Source: Caldilineaceae bacterium (GTDB taxonomy: Bacteria; Chloroflexota; Anaerolineae; Caldilineales; Caldilineaceae). From it: a stretch of DNA of 36,995 nt. A program made the position numbers and the translations under genes. Where the stretch lies: NCBI GenBank assembly GCA_022824685.1, contig JAJDZJ010000162.1, forward strand, positions 1-36,995. The letters run 5' to 3'. Positions 6,906 through 15,548 of the stretch are shown one piece after another (the first letter of the stretch is position 1; each line of letters begins with the position of its first letter). The notes beneath the pieces are model-generated. The model had not been told where the DNA came from. It was given only the letters and a program-made list of their open reading frames with translations, and searched no databases.

Positions 6906-8369
6906 ATGCCCCAATCACAGCAAACGCAACTGAACGTCATCGTCGTCGTCGCTGATACCTTGCGCACCGCCTTTCTCGGCTGCTACGGCAACGACTGGAT
7001 CCACACACCCTCAATCGACCGCTTCGCCCGCCAAAGCGTGCGCTTCGCCTGCGCCCATCCCGAATGCCTGCCCACCATTCCCACCAGGCGCACCCTCCAC
7101 AGCGGCCGGCGCGCCTTCCCCTTCAACGACTACCAGCCCGTCCCCTGGGACAACGTCTACCTGCCCGGTTGGCAGCCCATGTCCGCCGAGGAAAGCACCA
7201 TCGCCGAAACGTTGCAGCAGGCCGGTTACCACACCGGCTTCTTCGCCGACGTGCCCCACTACTTCGTGCCCGGTATGAACTTTACCCGTGGTTTCCGCCA
7301 GTGGGAGTTCATTCGCGGCCAGGCCGAAGACCGCTGGAATGCCGTCGCCGGCGCAGACCCCGCCCTCTTCGACCGCTATCGCGCCGGCTCCCAGGAACGG
7401 GTCGCCGCGCATCTTGTCAACGTTTGCCCCCAACGGCCCGAGGAGGACTGGCCGACCGCCCGTACCTTCCAGGGCGCAATCGACTTCCTGCGCGACAACC
7501 GCGCGCCCGGTCGCAACCACACCTCCTCTCCCTTCTATCTCTACGTTGACAGCTTCAGCCCCCACGAAACCTGGGAAGCCCCCCTCCACTACTATGACCT
7601 CTACGGCAGTCGCGCCGAACGCGAACCGATCTGCCTCACCGCCGCCTACGGGCCCTTCGCCGACCGCTACGACGACCGCATCCCCAGCATCCGCGCCAAC
7701 TACGCCGGCCTCGTCACCATGGTCGACACCTGGTTTGGCCGCCTTCTGGATACCGTCGACCAGCTGGGATTGCAAGACAATACACTCATATTCTTCTTCA
7801 GCGATCACGGCACCAACTTCGGCGAAAACCCGGACAGAATTATCGGAAAGCCCGCCGACTACATGTACCCCGGCACCATGAACATCCCTCTGCTGATGCG
7901 CCATCCCGCCGGCCTCGGAGCCGGCCAGGTCCGCAACGAACTCGTCTACACCCTGGACGTGCCCGCCACCATCCTTGCCGCGACGGGGCAACAGTCTGCC
8001 GACCCAATCGAAGGCCAAAACCTCCTGCCGCTGCTCGAACAAAACAACGCCTTCCCATCGCGTGACTACCTCACCTGCCGCTACGGCAACTCCGTCTGGT
8101 ACCGCGATGACAGCAACTGGTTCTTCAGCACGCTCGACTGGCAGTCATCAAACAAAGACCCATCCTCCCGCCCCGGGCAGCCTCCAATTGCCCGCCTGTT
8201 CGATCTCGAAACCGACCCCGACTGCCAGGAGGACATCGCCGCGCGCAGCCCGGAGCGTGTCGCCGTCGCCCGCGAACGAATCCTCAACGATGCCGGCGGC
8301 CATCTCAACTACTACGAGCGCCGCGATTCAACCGACGCTCTCGGCCGACCGCAGTTCTCCAGCAGGTAG
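6906..8369 (+). CDS. Sulfatase-superfamily hydrolase with Thr at the nucleophile position
   Basis: Alkaline phosphatase/sulfatase-superfamily enzyme of 487 residues without signal peptide, so probably cytoplasmic. The N-terminal strand and metal Asp (VVVADTLR, D17), the DRFA segment and the C-terminal metal motif SDHG (D300, H301) are intact. The signature that is normally C/S-x-P-S-R reads T57-I-P-T-R61, with SGR completing it. The residue that should become formylglycine is therefore Thr (codon ACC at 7074-7076). Formylglycine forms only from Cys or Ser. This protein is thus either a sulfatase-like phosphatase or phosphodiesterase using Thr directly, as in nucleotide pyrophosphatases of the same superfamily, or catalytically altered. 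It is followed 71 bases later by the Ldh-family gene. Confidence 0.85.
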   Translation: MPQSQQTQLNVIVVVADTLRTAFLGCYGNDWIHTPSIDRFARQSVRFACAHPECLPTIPTRRTLHSGRRAFPFNDYQPVPWDNVYLPGWQPMSAEESTIAETLQQAGYHTGFFADVPHYFVPGMNFTRGFRQWEFIRGQAEDRWNAVAGADPALFDRYRAGSQERVAAHLVNVCPQRPEEDWPTARTFQGAIDFLRDNRAPGRNHTSSPFYLYVDSFSPHETWEAPLHYYDLYGSRAEREPICLTAAYGPFADRYDDRIPSIRANYAGLVTMVDTWFGRLLDTVDQLGLQDNTLIFFFSDHGTNFGENPDRIIGKPADYMYPGTMNIPLLMRHPAGLGAGQVRNELVYTLDVPATILAATGQQSADPIEGQNLLPLLEQNNAFPSRDYLTCRYGNSVWYRDDSNWFFSTLDWQSSNKDPSSRPGQPPIARLFDLETDPDCQEDIAARSPERVAVARERILNDAGGHLNYYERRDSTDALGRPQFSSR

Positions 8370-8440
8370 CCGCCAGTCCACCCGCCGCCCGCAAGACCAG
8401 CCGCACGGTCTGCCGGCCACAGGCATCCGGAGTTCGTCCC

Positions 8441-9493
8441 ATGCCAATGATTCCAGCCGACCGACTCGAACGAATCGCAGGACAGCTCCTCGTCGCAGCC
8501 GGCGCCTCGACCGCCGAAGCCGCCACCATCTCGCGCCACCTCATCGCTGCCAACCTCGCCGGCCACGACTCGCACGGCATCATCCACGTCCCCGGCTACA
8601 TCGCATCAATCCAGAGGGGGCACATCCGCCCCGGCGCCCCCTTCACCATCATAAAGGAAAGCCGCGCCACAACCGTCGTGGACGGCAATTGGGGCTTCGG
8701 ATTCACAGTCTCAGAACGGGCCATGCAGCTGACAATCGACAAGGCCCGCCAGGAAAACGTCGCCGCCGCCACCGTCGTCCGCCAGGGCCACGTCGGGCGC
8801 CTCACCGACTATCCCCTCATGGCTGCCGAAGCCGGCATGATCGGGCTCATGACAGCCGACTCCGGCCGCGGCCCGAAGAGCGTGGCCCCCTTTGGCGGGC
8901 GCGAGCCGAGACTCGGCACAAACCCAATCTGTATCGCCGTCCCTTCCCTTCTCGACGGACCCTTTTACATCGATATTGCCACCTCTGCCGTCGCCGGCGG
9001 CAAACTGGGCGTCGCCATCGAGCGCGGCCAGTCCATCCCCACCGGCTGGGTGATCGACAGCGAAGGCCGCGCCGCCACAGACCCCACCGCCGCACGCAAA
9101 GGTGGAGCCATTCTGCCCCTCGGCGGCTCAGAAGGACACAAAGGCTACGGACTCTCCGCCATGGTCGAGATACTCTCCGGCCTGCTCACCGGCCTGGGAT
9201 TCGGGATCGAGCCTACTGGCCGCCACAACGACGGCTGCTTCATGGCCGTATTCCAGGTCGACGCCTTTCGCCCCCTCGAAGAGTTCAAACGGGAAGTAAC
9301 CGAATTCGCCCAATACCTCACCGCAACACCGCCTGCCGAGCATGTCGAACGCGTCTACTACCCCGGCGAACTGGAATACCTGCGAACCCAAAAAGGCCGC
9401 GTCGAAGGCATCTACGTCGAAGAAGCCACCTGGCAAAAACTCGCCGCCCTCGCCAACGAACTCGCCGTCAACGAAGACTTCTCCCCACAATAA
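8441..9493 (+). CDS. Ldh family NAD(P)-dependent oxidoreductase (malate/L-lactate/ureidoglycolate dehydrogenase type)
   Basis: Protein of 350 residues, the normal length for the Ldh/YlbC/DpkA family, a dehydrogenase fold unrelated to Rossmann lactate dehydrogenases. Recognisable family landmarks are the N-terminal helix bundle with NLAGHDSHGIIHVPGYI near residues 36-52 (the conserved catalytic His region), the VRQGHVGRL segment near 110, GTNPICIAVPS near 165 and the GGSEGHKGYGLS loop near 230. Family members reduce or oxidise 2-oxo/2-hydroxy acids, delta1-pyrroline carboxylates or sulfolactate. GGAG lies eight bases before the ATG. Placement after a sulfatase-like gene would fit a 2-hydroxy acid product such as sulfolactate or glycerate, but this is only a suggestion. 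Confidence 0.88.
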   Translation: MPMIPADRLERIAGQLLVAAGASTAEAATISRHLIAANLAGHDSHGIIHVPGYIASIQRGHIRPGAPFTIIKESRATTVVDGNWGFGFTVSERAMQLTIDKARQENVAAATVVRQGHVGRLTDYPLMAAEAGMIGLMTADSGRGPKSVAPFGGREPRLGTNPICIAVPSLLDGPFYIDIATSAVAGGKLGVAIERGQSIPTGWVIDSEGRAATDPTAARKGGAILPLGGSEGHKGYGLSAMVEILSGLLTGLGFGIEPTGRHNDGCFMAVFQVDAFRPLEEFKREVTEFAQYLTATPPAEHVERVYYPGELEYLRTQKGRVEGIYVEEATWQKLAALANELAVNEDFSPQ

Positions 9494-9500
9494 ACCCCAA

Positions 9501-9656
9501 CCCGCCCCGCGGCGCCTCCCCGCCCCGCCACCCATAAATGGTCGCCCCGCGGCCTTTACGTTCCCCGTCAGCCCCCTGTAGGGGTGCCCCTAGTGGGCGC
9601 CCTCCCCGTCGCTCCCCCGTATCCCCGCCCCGCGGCGCCTCCCCGTCCCGCCACCC
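9501..9656 (+). repeat. C-rich intergenic repeat pair (33-nt direct repeat, one mismatch)
   Basis: The 250-base gap between the Ldh-family gene and dhaK holds no gene. The 33 bases at 9501-9533 recur at 9624-9656 with a single C/T change; the core is GCCCCGCGGCGCCTCCCCG. Between them lies a short hairpin, TAGGGG-TG-CCCCTA at 9579-9592. The tract is almost devoid of A and leads directly into the CTGACCACTGCAGTTC element and the dhaK promoter. Confidence 0.7.
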
Positions 9657-9657
9657 C

Positions 9658-9673
9658 CTGACCACTGCAGTTC
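9658..9673 (+). repeat. CTGACCAC..GCAGTTC element (copy 2)
   Basis: CTGACCACTGCAGTTC differs in one base from the copy at 4088-4103. It lies five bases upstream of the predicted -35 of the dhaK promoter; copy 1 lies nine bases upstream of the SDR promoter. The placement suggests an activator site or a mobile intergenic element that carries promoters. Confidence 0.5.
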
Positions 9674-9678
9674 CAGCG

Positions 9679-9707
9679 TTGAAAAATGACGCGCTTCAAG
9701 CTACAAT
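9679..9707 (+). promoter_or_regulatory. Predicted sigma70-type promoter of the dha-pts-glp cluster
   Basis: TTGAAA at 9679-9684 and TACAAT at 9702-9707 with exactly 17 bases between them. The -35 matches 4 of 6 and the -10 matches 5 of 6 consensus positions. It is the only AT-rich patch in an otherwise C-rich gap. Transcription would begin near 9714, about 30 bases before dhaK. It is the likely main promoter of the cluster. Confidence 0.65.
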
Positions 9708-9743
9708 AGACCCGGTGCCGCACTTCATTGCCTACAATGAGCC

Positions 9744-10727
9744 ATGCAAAGCCTCATGAACAAACCGGGCAGCGCCATTACCCAGAGCCTGCGTGGCATG
9801 GCGCTCTGTCACCCGGACACAATCAAAGTTCATTTCGACCCGGACTACGTCGAGCGAACCGCGCCTTGCCCTTCCGGAAAAGTCGCTGTCATCAGCGGCA
9901 GCGGCAGCGGCCACGAACCCCTGCCCATCGGCTACGTCGGCCTTGGCATGCTCGATGCCGCCTGCCCCGGCCCCATCTTTACCAGCCCCTCCCCCGTTCA
10001 ACTGTTGGCCGCCGTCCATTCAGCGGACCACGGTGGCGGCGTGCTCTTCATTGTCAAAAACTATGCCGGCGGCGTGCTCAACACTGAGCTCACCATCGAA
10101 ATGGCGCTCCAGGAGGGCATCGACGCCCGCTATGTCCTTGTCAACGATGACGTCGCCATCCCCGAAGTCGCCAACCGTCGCGGGCTCGGCGCCGCAACGC
10201 TTGCCTGCAAGATCGCCGGCGCCGCCGCCGAATCCGGATACTCCCTCGACGCAACCGTCAACGTAACGCAGCGCGCCGTCGCCGCCTCCCGCAGCATGGG
10301 CGTCGGCACCAACGTAAACACCCTGCCGCGCAACGGCCTCGGCGTCAATCTCGCAGACGATTCCATCGAACTGGGCGTCGGCATCCACGGCGAACCCGGC
10401 GTAGTGCGCTCCGTCAAACAGGGCATGCCCGAAATCGTCGACCTCATTCTGCCGCCCATTCTTGACGACCTGCCCTTCGCGCCCGGAGATCGCGTCCTCC
10501 TCCTCATCAGCGGCATGGGAGGGACGCCGCCTCTTGAGTTGTATCTCTTCTCCGAAGCGATTCACGAACTGATGGCCGCCCATCAGCTTCGGGTCGAGCG
10601 CCAACTGATCGGAAACTACCTGACCAGCCTCGGACGCGGCGGGTACACAATGACTCTGATGAAACTGGACGACGAACTGCTGGGCCTCTGGGACGCTCCC
10701 GTGCATACCCCAGTTCTGCACTGGTAA
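9744..10727 (+). CDS. dhaK: Dihydroxyacetone kinase subunit DhaK
   Basis: Substrate-binding subunit of the PEP-dependent dihydroxyacetone kinase, 327 residues. GSGSGHEP near residue 53 and the conserved His in VGIHGEPG (H215), which binds dihydroxyacetone covalently as a hemiaminal, are both present. The central NYAGGVLN and NDDVA segments are typical. An in-frame ATG at 9756 is an alternative start four codons downstream; neither has a clear ribosome site. With DhaL it forms the active kinase that makes dihydroxyacetone phosphate. It is the first gene of the cluster, with dhaL 30 bases downstream. Confidence 0.95.
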   Translation: MQSLMNKPGSAITQSLRGMALCHPDTIKVHFDPDYVERTAPCPSGKVAVISGSGSGHEPLPIGYVGLGMLDAACPGPIFTSPSPVQLLAAVHSADHGGGVLFIVKNYAGGVLNTELTIEMALQEGIDARYVLVNDDVAIPEVANRRGLGAATLACKIAGAAAESGYSLDATVNVTQRAVAASRSMGVGTNVNTLPRNGLGVNLADDSIELGVGIHGEPGVVRSVKQGMPEIVDLILPPILDDLPFAPGDRVLLLISGMGGTPPLELYLFSEAIHELMAAHQLRVERQLIGNYLTSLGRGGYTMTLMKLDDELLGLWDAPVHTPVLHW

Positions 10728-10757
10728 CCCGGCGGCCATCCAATACGGACGAACAAT

Positions 10758-11410
10758 ATGGGCCAGGAGATCACAACTTCACAGCTGCGTAAATGGCTTC
10801 TGTCGTATGCCGCTCGCATCATCGAAAACGAAGCGCACCTGACCGAACTCGATACAGCAATCGGCGACGCCGACCACGGCGTGAACATGCGCCGCGGCAT
10901 GGGCAAACTGCAGGAGCGCCTCAAGGAAGAAAAACAGTCCGATAATGTCAGCTCCTTCCTGCGCTCCGTCGCCATGACCCTCATCAGCGGTATCGGCGGG
11001 GCCGCCGGACCACTGTACGGAACCTTCTTCCTGCGCGCCGCCACCAGCCCCACCAACGGCAGTTCCATCGACCTGGTGCAGCTGACCCAGATGTTCCGCT
11101 ACGGCCTCGATGGCCTCCAGCAGCGGGGCAAAGCCCAGGCCGACGACAAAACCATGATCGATACCATCCAGCCGGCCGTGGAGGCGATGGAGGCCGCCTT
11201 GGCCGCCCACCAAAGCCCCGCCGTCATCCTGGCTGCCGCCCGGCAAGCTGCCCATCTGGGCATGAAACACACGATTGAAATTGAGGCCCGAAAAGGACGC
11301 GCCAGTTACCTTGGCCCACACTCCATCGGTCATCAAGACCCAGGCGCAACCAGCGCCTACTTCCTCTTCGAGACCGCCGCCGAGGTCTTCACAAAAACTG
11401 GTGCAGACTG

Positions 11411-11411
<1 letters not shown>
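10758..11411 (+). CDS. dhaL: Dihydroxyacetone kinase subunit DhaL
   Basis: Nucleotide-binding subunit of dihydroxyacetone kinase, 217 residues. The Mg-ADP ligand motif [12 protein letters not shown] supplies D32, D37 and D39, matching the three aspartates of E. coli DhaL. The [15 protein letters not shown] loop and [19 protein letters not shown] near the C-terminus are family signatures. In PTS-type kinases the bound ADP is a coenzyme rephosphorylated by DhaM, and dhaM is indeed two genes downstream. The TGA stop overlaps the glpK ATG by one base (TGATG), giving translational coupling. Confidence 0.95.
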
Positions 11412-12913
<1,502 letters not shown>

Positions 12914-12962
12914 GTCCGCAAATGCCCAGCCATCGTCACACGCCCGGTCCGGAGTTCGCATC

Positions 12963-13373
12963 GTGATCGGTCTTGTGATCGTCTCCCATAGCGCCAAACT
13001 CGCCGAGGGCGTACGCGAACTGGCTGCGCAGATGGCCGGGGACGAAGTCGGCATAAGCCAGGCCGGCGGCCTCCCGGATGACGCCCAGGCCCTGGGAACC
13101 GACGCTTTCAAAATTCTTTCCGCGATAGAAGAGGTCTGGTGTGAAGACGGAGTGCTTCTGTTGATGGATGTAGGAAGCTCTGTCATGTCGGCCGAAATCG
13201 CTCTCGAAATGCTGCCGGAACAGCAGCGGCGGAGATGTAAGCTCAGTAACGCGCCCCTTGTGGAGGGCGCGATCGTCGCGGCGCTGCACGCCAGTCTCGG
13301 CGAACCACTGCAAACGGTGAACGCGGTCGCCGAAGCAGCGCTGTCCACGCCGAAACTCGCCAACACCGGCTGA
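12963..13373 (+). CDS. dhaM: PTS-dependent dihydroxyacetone kinase phosphotransferase subunit DhaM (EIIA domain)
   Basis: EIIA(mannose)-like domain of 136 residues that carries phosphate from HPr to the ADP bound on DhaL. The phosphorylatable His is H9 in GLVIVSHS, and DGVLLLMDVGSSVMS near residues 58-72 and LSNAPLVEGAIVAA near 93 are DhaM signatures. The GTG start has GGAG eight bases upstream; the frame is open from 12738, but the additional part overlaps glpK and is unlike the family. It lacks the HPr and EI domains fused to E. coli DhaM; those two functions are the next two genes. Confidence 0.92.
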   Translation: MIGLVIVSHSAKLAEGVRELAAQMAGDEVGISQAGGLPDDAQALGTDAFKILSAIEEVWCEDGVLLLMDVGSSVMSAEIALEMLPEQQRRRCKLSNAPLVEGAIVAALHASLGEPLQTVNAVAEAALSTPKLANTG

Positions 13374-13407
13374 ATGAAACGCATGATCGCACGCTTGGAA
13401 CTCTGAG

Positions 13408-13806
13408 ATGGAAAACTGCCAGTCACAGACTTTCCCCCAAAAGGAAAGTCTCGAGGAACATGAGCGGCGCCCGCAGAGCGGCGAGAGCGGCAATGCCCGC
13501 CCTTGCCCCTCCGACTCTCAACCCGCGCCCGCCAATAACTCGCATCAGCCCGCCCAAAGTGCCGTGGTAACCATCACGGACCCCCGCGGCCTCCATCTCC
13601 GGTCCGGCAGAGATGTGGTCCGTACTGCCAGCCGGTTTCAGGCCCGGATCACCGCCGCCAATCTCAGCCGCAATAGCAGCGCTGTTGACATCAAAAGCAT
13701 CCTTCAACTGGTCCAGCTTCAGGCCCGGCAAGGACATGAACTGCAACTGGCCGCATCAGGCCCGGACGCTGAGGCCGCCATCGAAGCGCTCCGCTCACTT
13801 TTCTGA
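13408..13806 (+). CDS. ptsH: HPr phosphocarrier protein with N-terminal extension
   Basis: PTS histidine phosphocarrier, 132 residues. The C-terminal 80 residues are a complete HPr domain: ITDPRGLHLRSG with phospho-His H63, then SSAVDIKSILQLVQLQA (the regulatory-serine helix region) and DAEAAIEALRSLF. The first 50 residues are a polar Pro/Ser/Gln/Glu-rich extension absent from ordinary HPr (85-88 residues), resembling an interdomain linker. A GTG at 13564 would give a bare HPr, but no ribosome site is visible there; the ATG at 13408 has only a weak GGAA. It accepts phosphate from the EI encoded next and passes it to DhaM. Confidence 0.88.
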   Translation: MENCQSQTFPQKESLEEHERRPQSGESGNARPCPSDSQPAPANNSHQPAQSAVVTITDPRGLHLRSGRDVVRTASRFQARITAANLSRNSSAVDIKSILQLVQLQARQGHELQLAASGPDAEAAIEALRSLF

Positions 13807-13826
13807 ACACCAGCGAGTTTTGCCCT

Positions 13827-15542
13827 GTGCAGCAACTCTTTCACGGCCTTTCAGCAGCGCCCGGGGTCGGTATCGGCGACATTTACAAATACGCCCCGGT
13901 CGTCGCCGACGACGCCGGCAGAACGCCCGCGCCCCCGGCTGGAGACCCCGAAGAAGAGTGGGAACGCTTCCTGGCCGCGCGCCTCCTCGTGGATGAGGAA
14001 TTGGCACGCCTGGCCCAGATCGGCCAAACCGCTACCGCAGAGATCTTTCTCGTTCATCGCGAAATCCTCCACGATAGCACGCTGACCGACGCAGTCCGCG
14101 CCGCCATCGACGCCGGCTCGGACGCAACGAGCGCCACCCGCCAGGCCACCGGTGAACTCGTCCGTCTCTTCCGCGATCTCAGCGACCAGTACTTCGCCAG
14201 CCGCGCCACAGACATCCGCGATGTCGGTCAACGTCTCGTCTTCCGCCTCGGCGGGATCACGCCTGCCCGCCAGCTCAACCCGCTGCCCAACGACACAATC
14301 CTGCTCGCCGAAGACCTGACCGCATTCGATACCACGCACCTGGACCAGGCCCACGTCGTTGGCATCGCCCTGGCCGCCAGCACGCCAACCGCGCACACCG
14401 CCATTCTGGCCCGCAGCCTGGGCATCCCCCTCGTCTGCAGCGCCGGACCTGAAATCCTCCAACTCCACAGCGGCATGTTCGCCGTCGTCGACGGAATCCG
14501 CGGCCGCCTCCTCGTCGACCCCGATGAAGAAACCCTCGAACAGTATCAGCTGACCCGCTCGCGGCTGCGGCGCTTCCAGGCAGAGGCGCTCTCGCATTCC
14601 CACGAACCCGCCCTCACCCCCGACGGCGAACGCATCCCCGTTCGCGTCAACGTCAACAGCCGTGAAGATCTCCTCCATATCCATTCCAACGGCGCCGAAG
14701 GCATCGGTCTCCTGCGCACCGAAAACCTGTTTCAACACCGGACCAGCCCGCCCACCGTTGCCGAACAACTGACTGCCTACCAGGATGTGCACACTTACAC
14801 CAACAGCCATTCGCTCACCGTCCGGCTGCTTGACATCGGCGGCGACAAGCCCGTTCCCTATCTCCAGCCTCCCGCCGAAGCCAACCCCTTCCTCGGCGTG
14901 CGCGGCATCCGCCTGTTGCTCCGCCATCCCCAAATGCTCATTGACCAGGCACAAGCCCTCGTGGATTTGGCGCGCAACGTCGCGCCCGTGTCCCGCATTC
15001 GAATTCTCATCCCCATGATTTCGAAAGTGAGTGAAGTCCATCAGACCCTCAAACTGCTCGAAGACGTGCCCGGCTACCAGCGCTGCCGCCAGCTCGGCAC
15101 ACTCGAAGTAGGCGTCCTGATCGAAGTGCCGTCCGCCGCTCTCCTCGCGCAACACTTCGCGCCGCAGGTCGACTTCCTCAGCATCGGCACCAACGATTTG
15201 GCCCAATACACGCTCGCCGCCGACCGCGTGAACAGCGCCGTCGCGACCCTGGCAACCCCTCTCGACCCCTCAGTCCTCCGCCTCATCGCCCTCACCTGCG
15301 ATGCCGGCCGCGCCGCCGGCATCCCCGTCGCCATCTGCGGCGAGGTCGCCGGCGACCCTTCCGTCCAGCCTCTCCTGCTCGGCCTCGGACTCAATGAAAT
15401 CAGCGTGGCCGGACCGGCCGTCCCCATGGTCAAGTCCGCGATTCGCCGCGTCGACATGGACGCCGCCAGAACGCTCGCAGCCAAAGCCCTGCAATGCAGC
15501 CGCGCCCAGGAGATCCATCAGCTTCTCCATGACTTTGGCTAG
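13827..15542 (+). CDS. ptsI: Phosphoenolpyruvate-protein phosphotransferase (PTS Enzyme I)
   Basis: Complete EI of 571 residues starting at GTG. The N-terminal swivel domain carries the active His H190 in PTAHTAILARSLGIP, equivalent to E. coli H189. The PEP-binding barrel has GIGLLRTE near residue 293, DIGGDKP near 337, FLGVRGIRL near 358, SIGTNDLAQYTLAADR near 453, and the catalytic Cys C504 in ICGEVAGD. In E. coli DhaM only the N-terminal EI domain is retained; here the whole enzyme is encoded, so the cluster has its own PEP entry point. No sugar EIIB/EIIC genes are found in the window. The stop is six bases before glpA. Confidence 0.95.
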   Translation: MQQLFHGLSAAPGVGIGDIYKYAPVVADDAGRTPAPPAGDPEEEWERFLAARLLVDEELARLAQIGQTATAEIFLVHREILHDSTLTDAVRAAIDAGSDATSATRQATGELVRLFRDLSDQYFASRATDIRDVGQRLVFRLGGITPARQLNPLPNDTILLAEDLTAFDTTHLDQAHVVGIALAASTPTAHTAILARSLGIPLVCSAGPEILQLHSGMFAVVDGIRGRLLVDPDEETLEQYQLTRSRLRRFQAEALSHSHEPALTPDGERIPVRVNVNSREDLLHIHSNGAEGIGLLRTENLFQHRTSPPTVAEQLTAYQDVHTYTNSHSLTVRLLDIGGDKPVPYLQPPAEANPFLGVRGIRLLLRHPQMLIDQAQALVDLARNVAPVSRIRILIPMISKVSEVHQTLKLLEDVPGYQRCRQLGTLEVGVLIEVPSAALLAQHFAPQVDFLSIGTNDLAQYTLAADRVNSAVATLATPLDPSVLRLIALTCDAGRAAGIPVAICGEVAGDPSVQPLLLGLGLNEISVAGPAVPMVKSAIRRVDMDAARTLAAKALQCSRAQEIHQLLHDFG

Positions 15543-15548
15543 CCCCCG

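Noticed and set aside
7011..8042. 343-codon minus-strand frame opposite the sulfatase-like gene
   Set aside because: Val/Gly/Glu-rich shadow of codon bias, no recognisable domain.
13851..15206. 451-codon open frame on the minus strand opposite ptsI
   Set aside because: It mirrors a certain gene in a strand with C-rich third positions, and its translation is low-complexity Gly/Val/Ala/Glu without family features.
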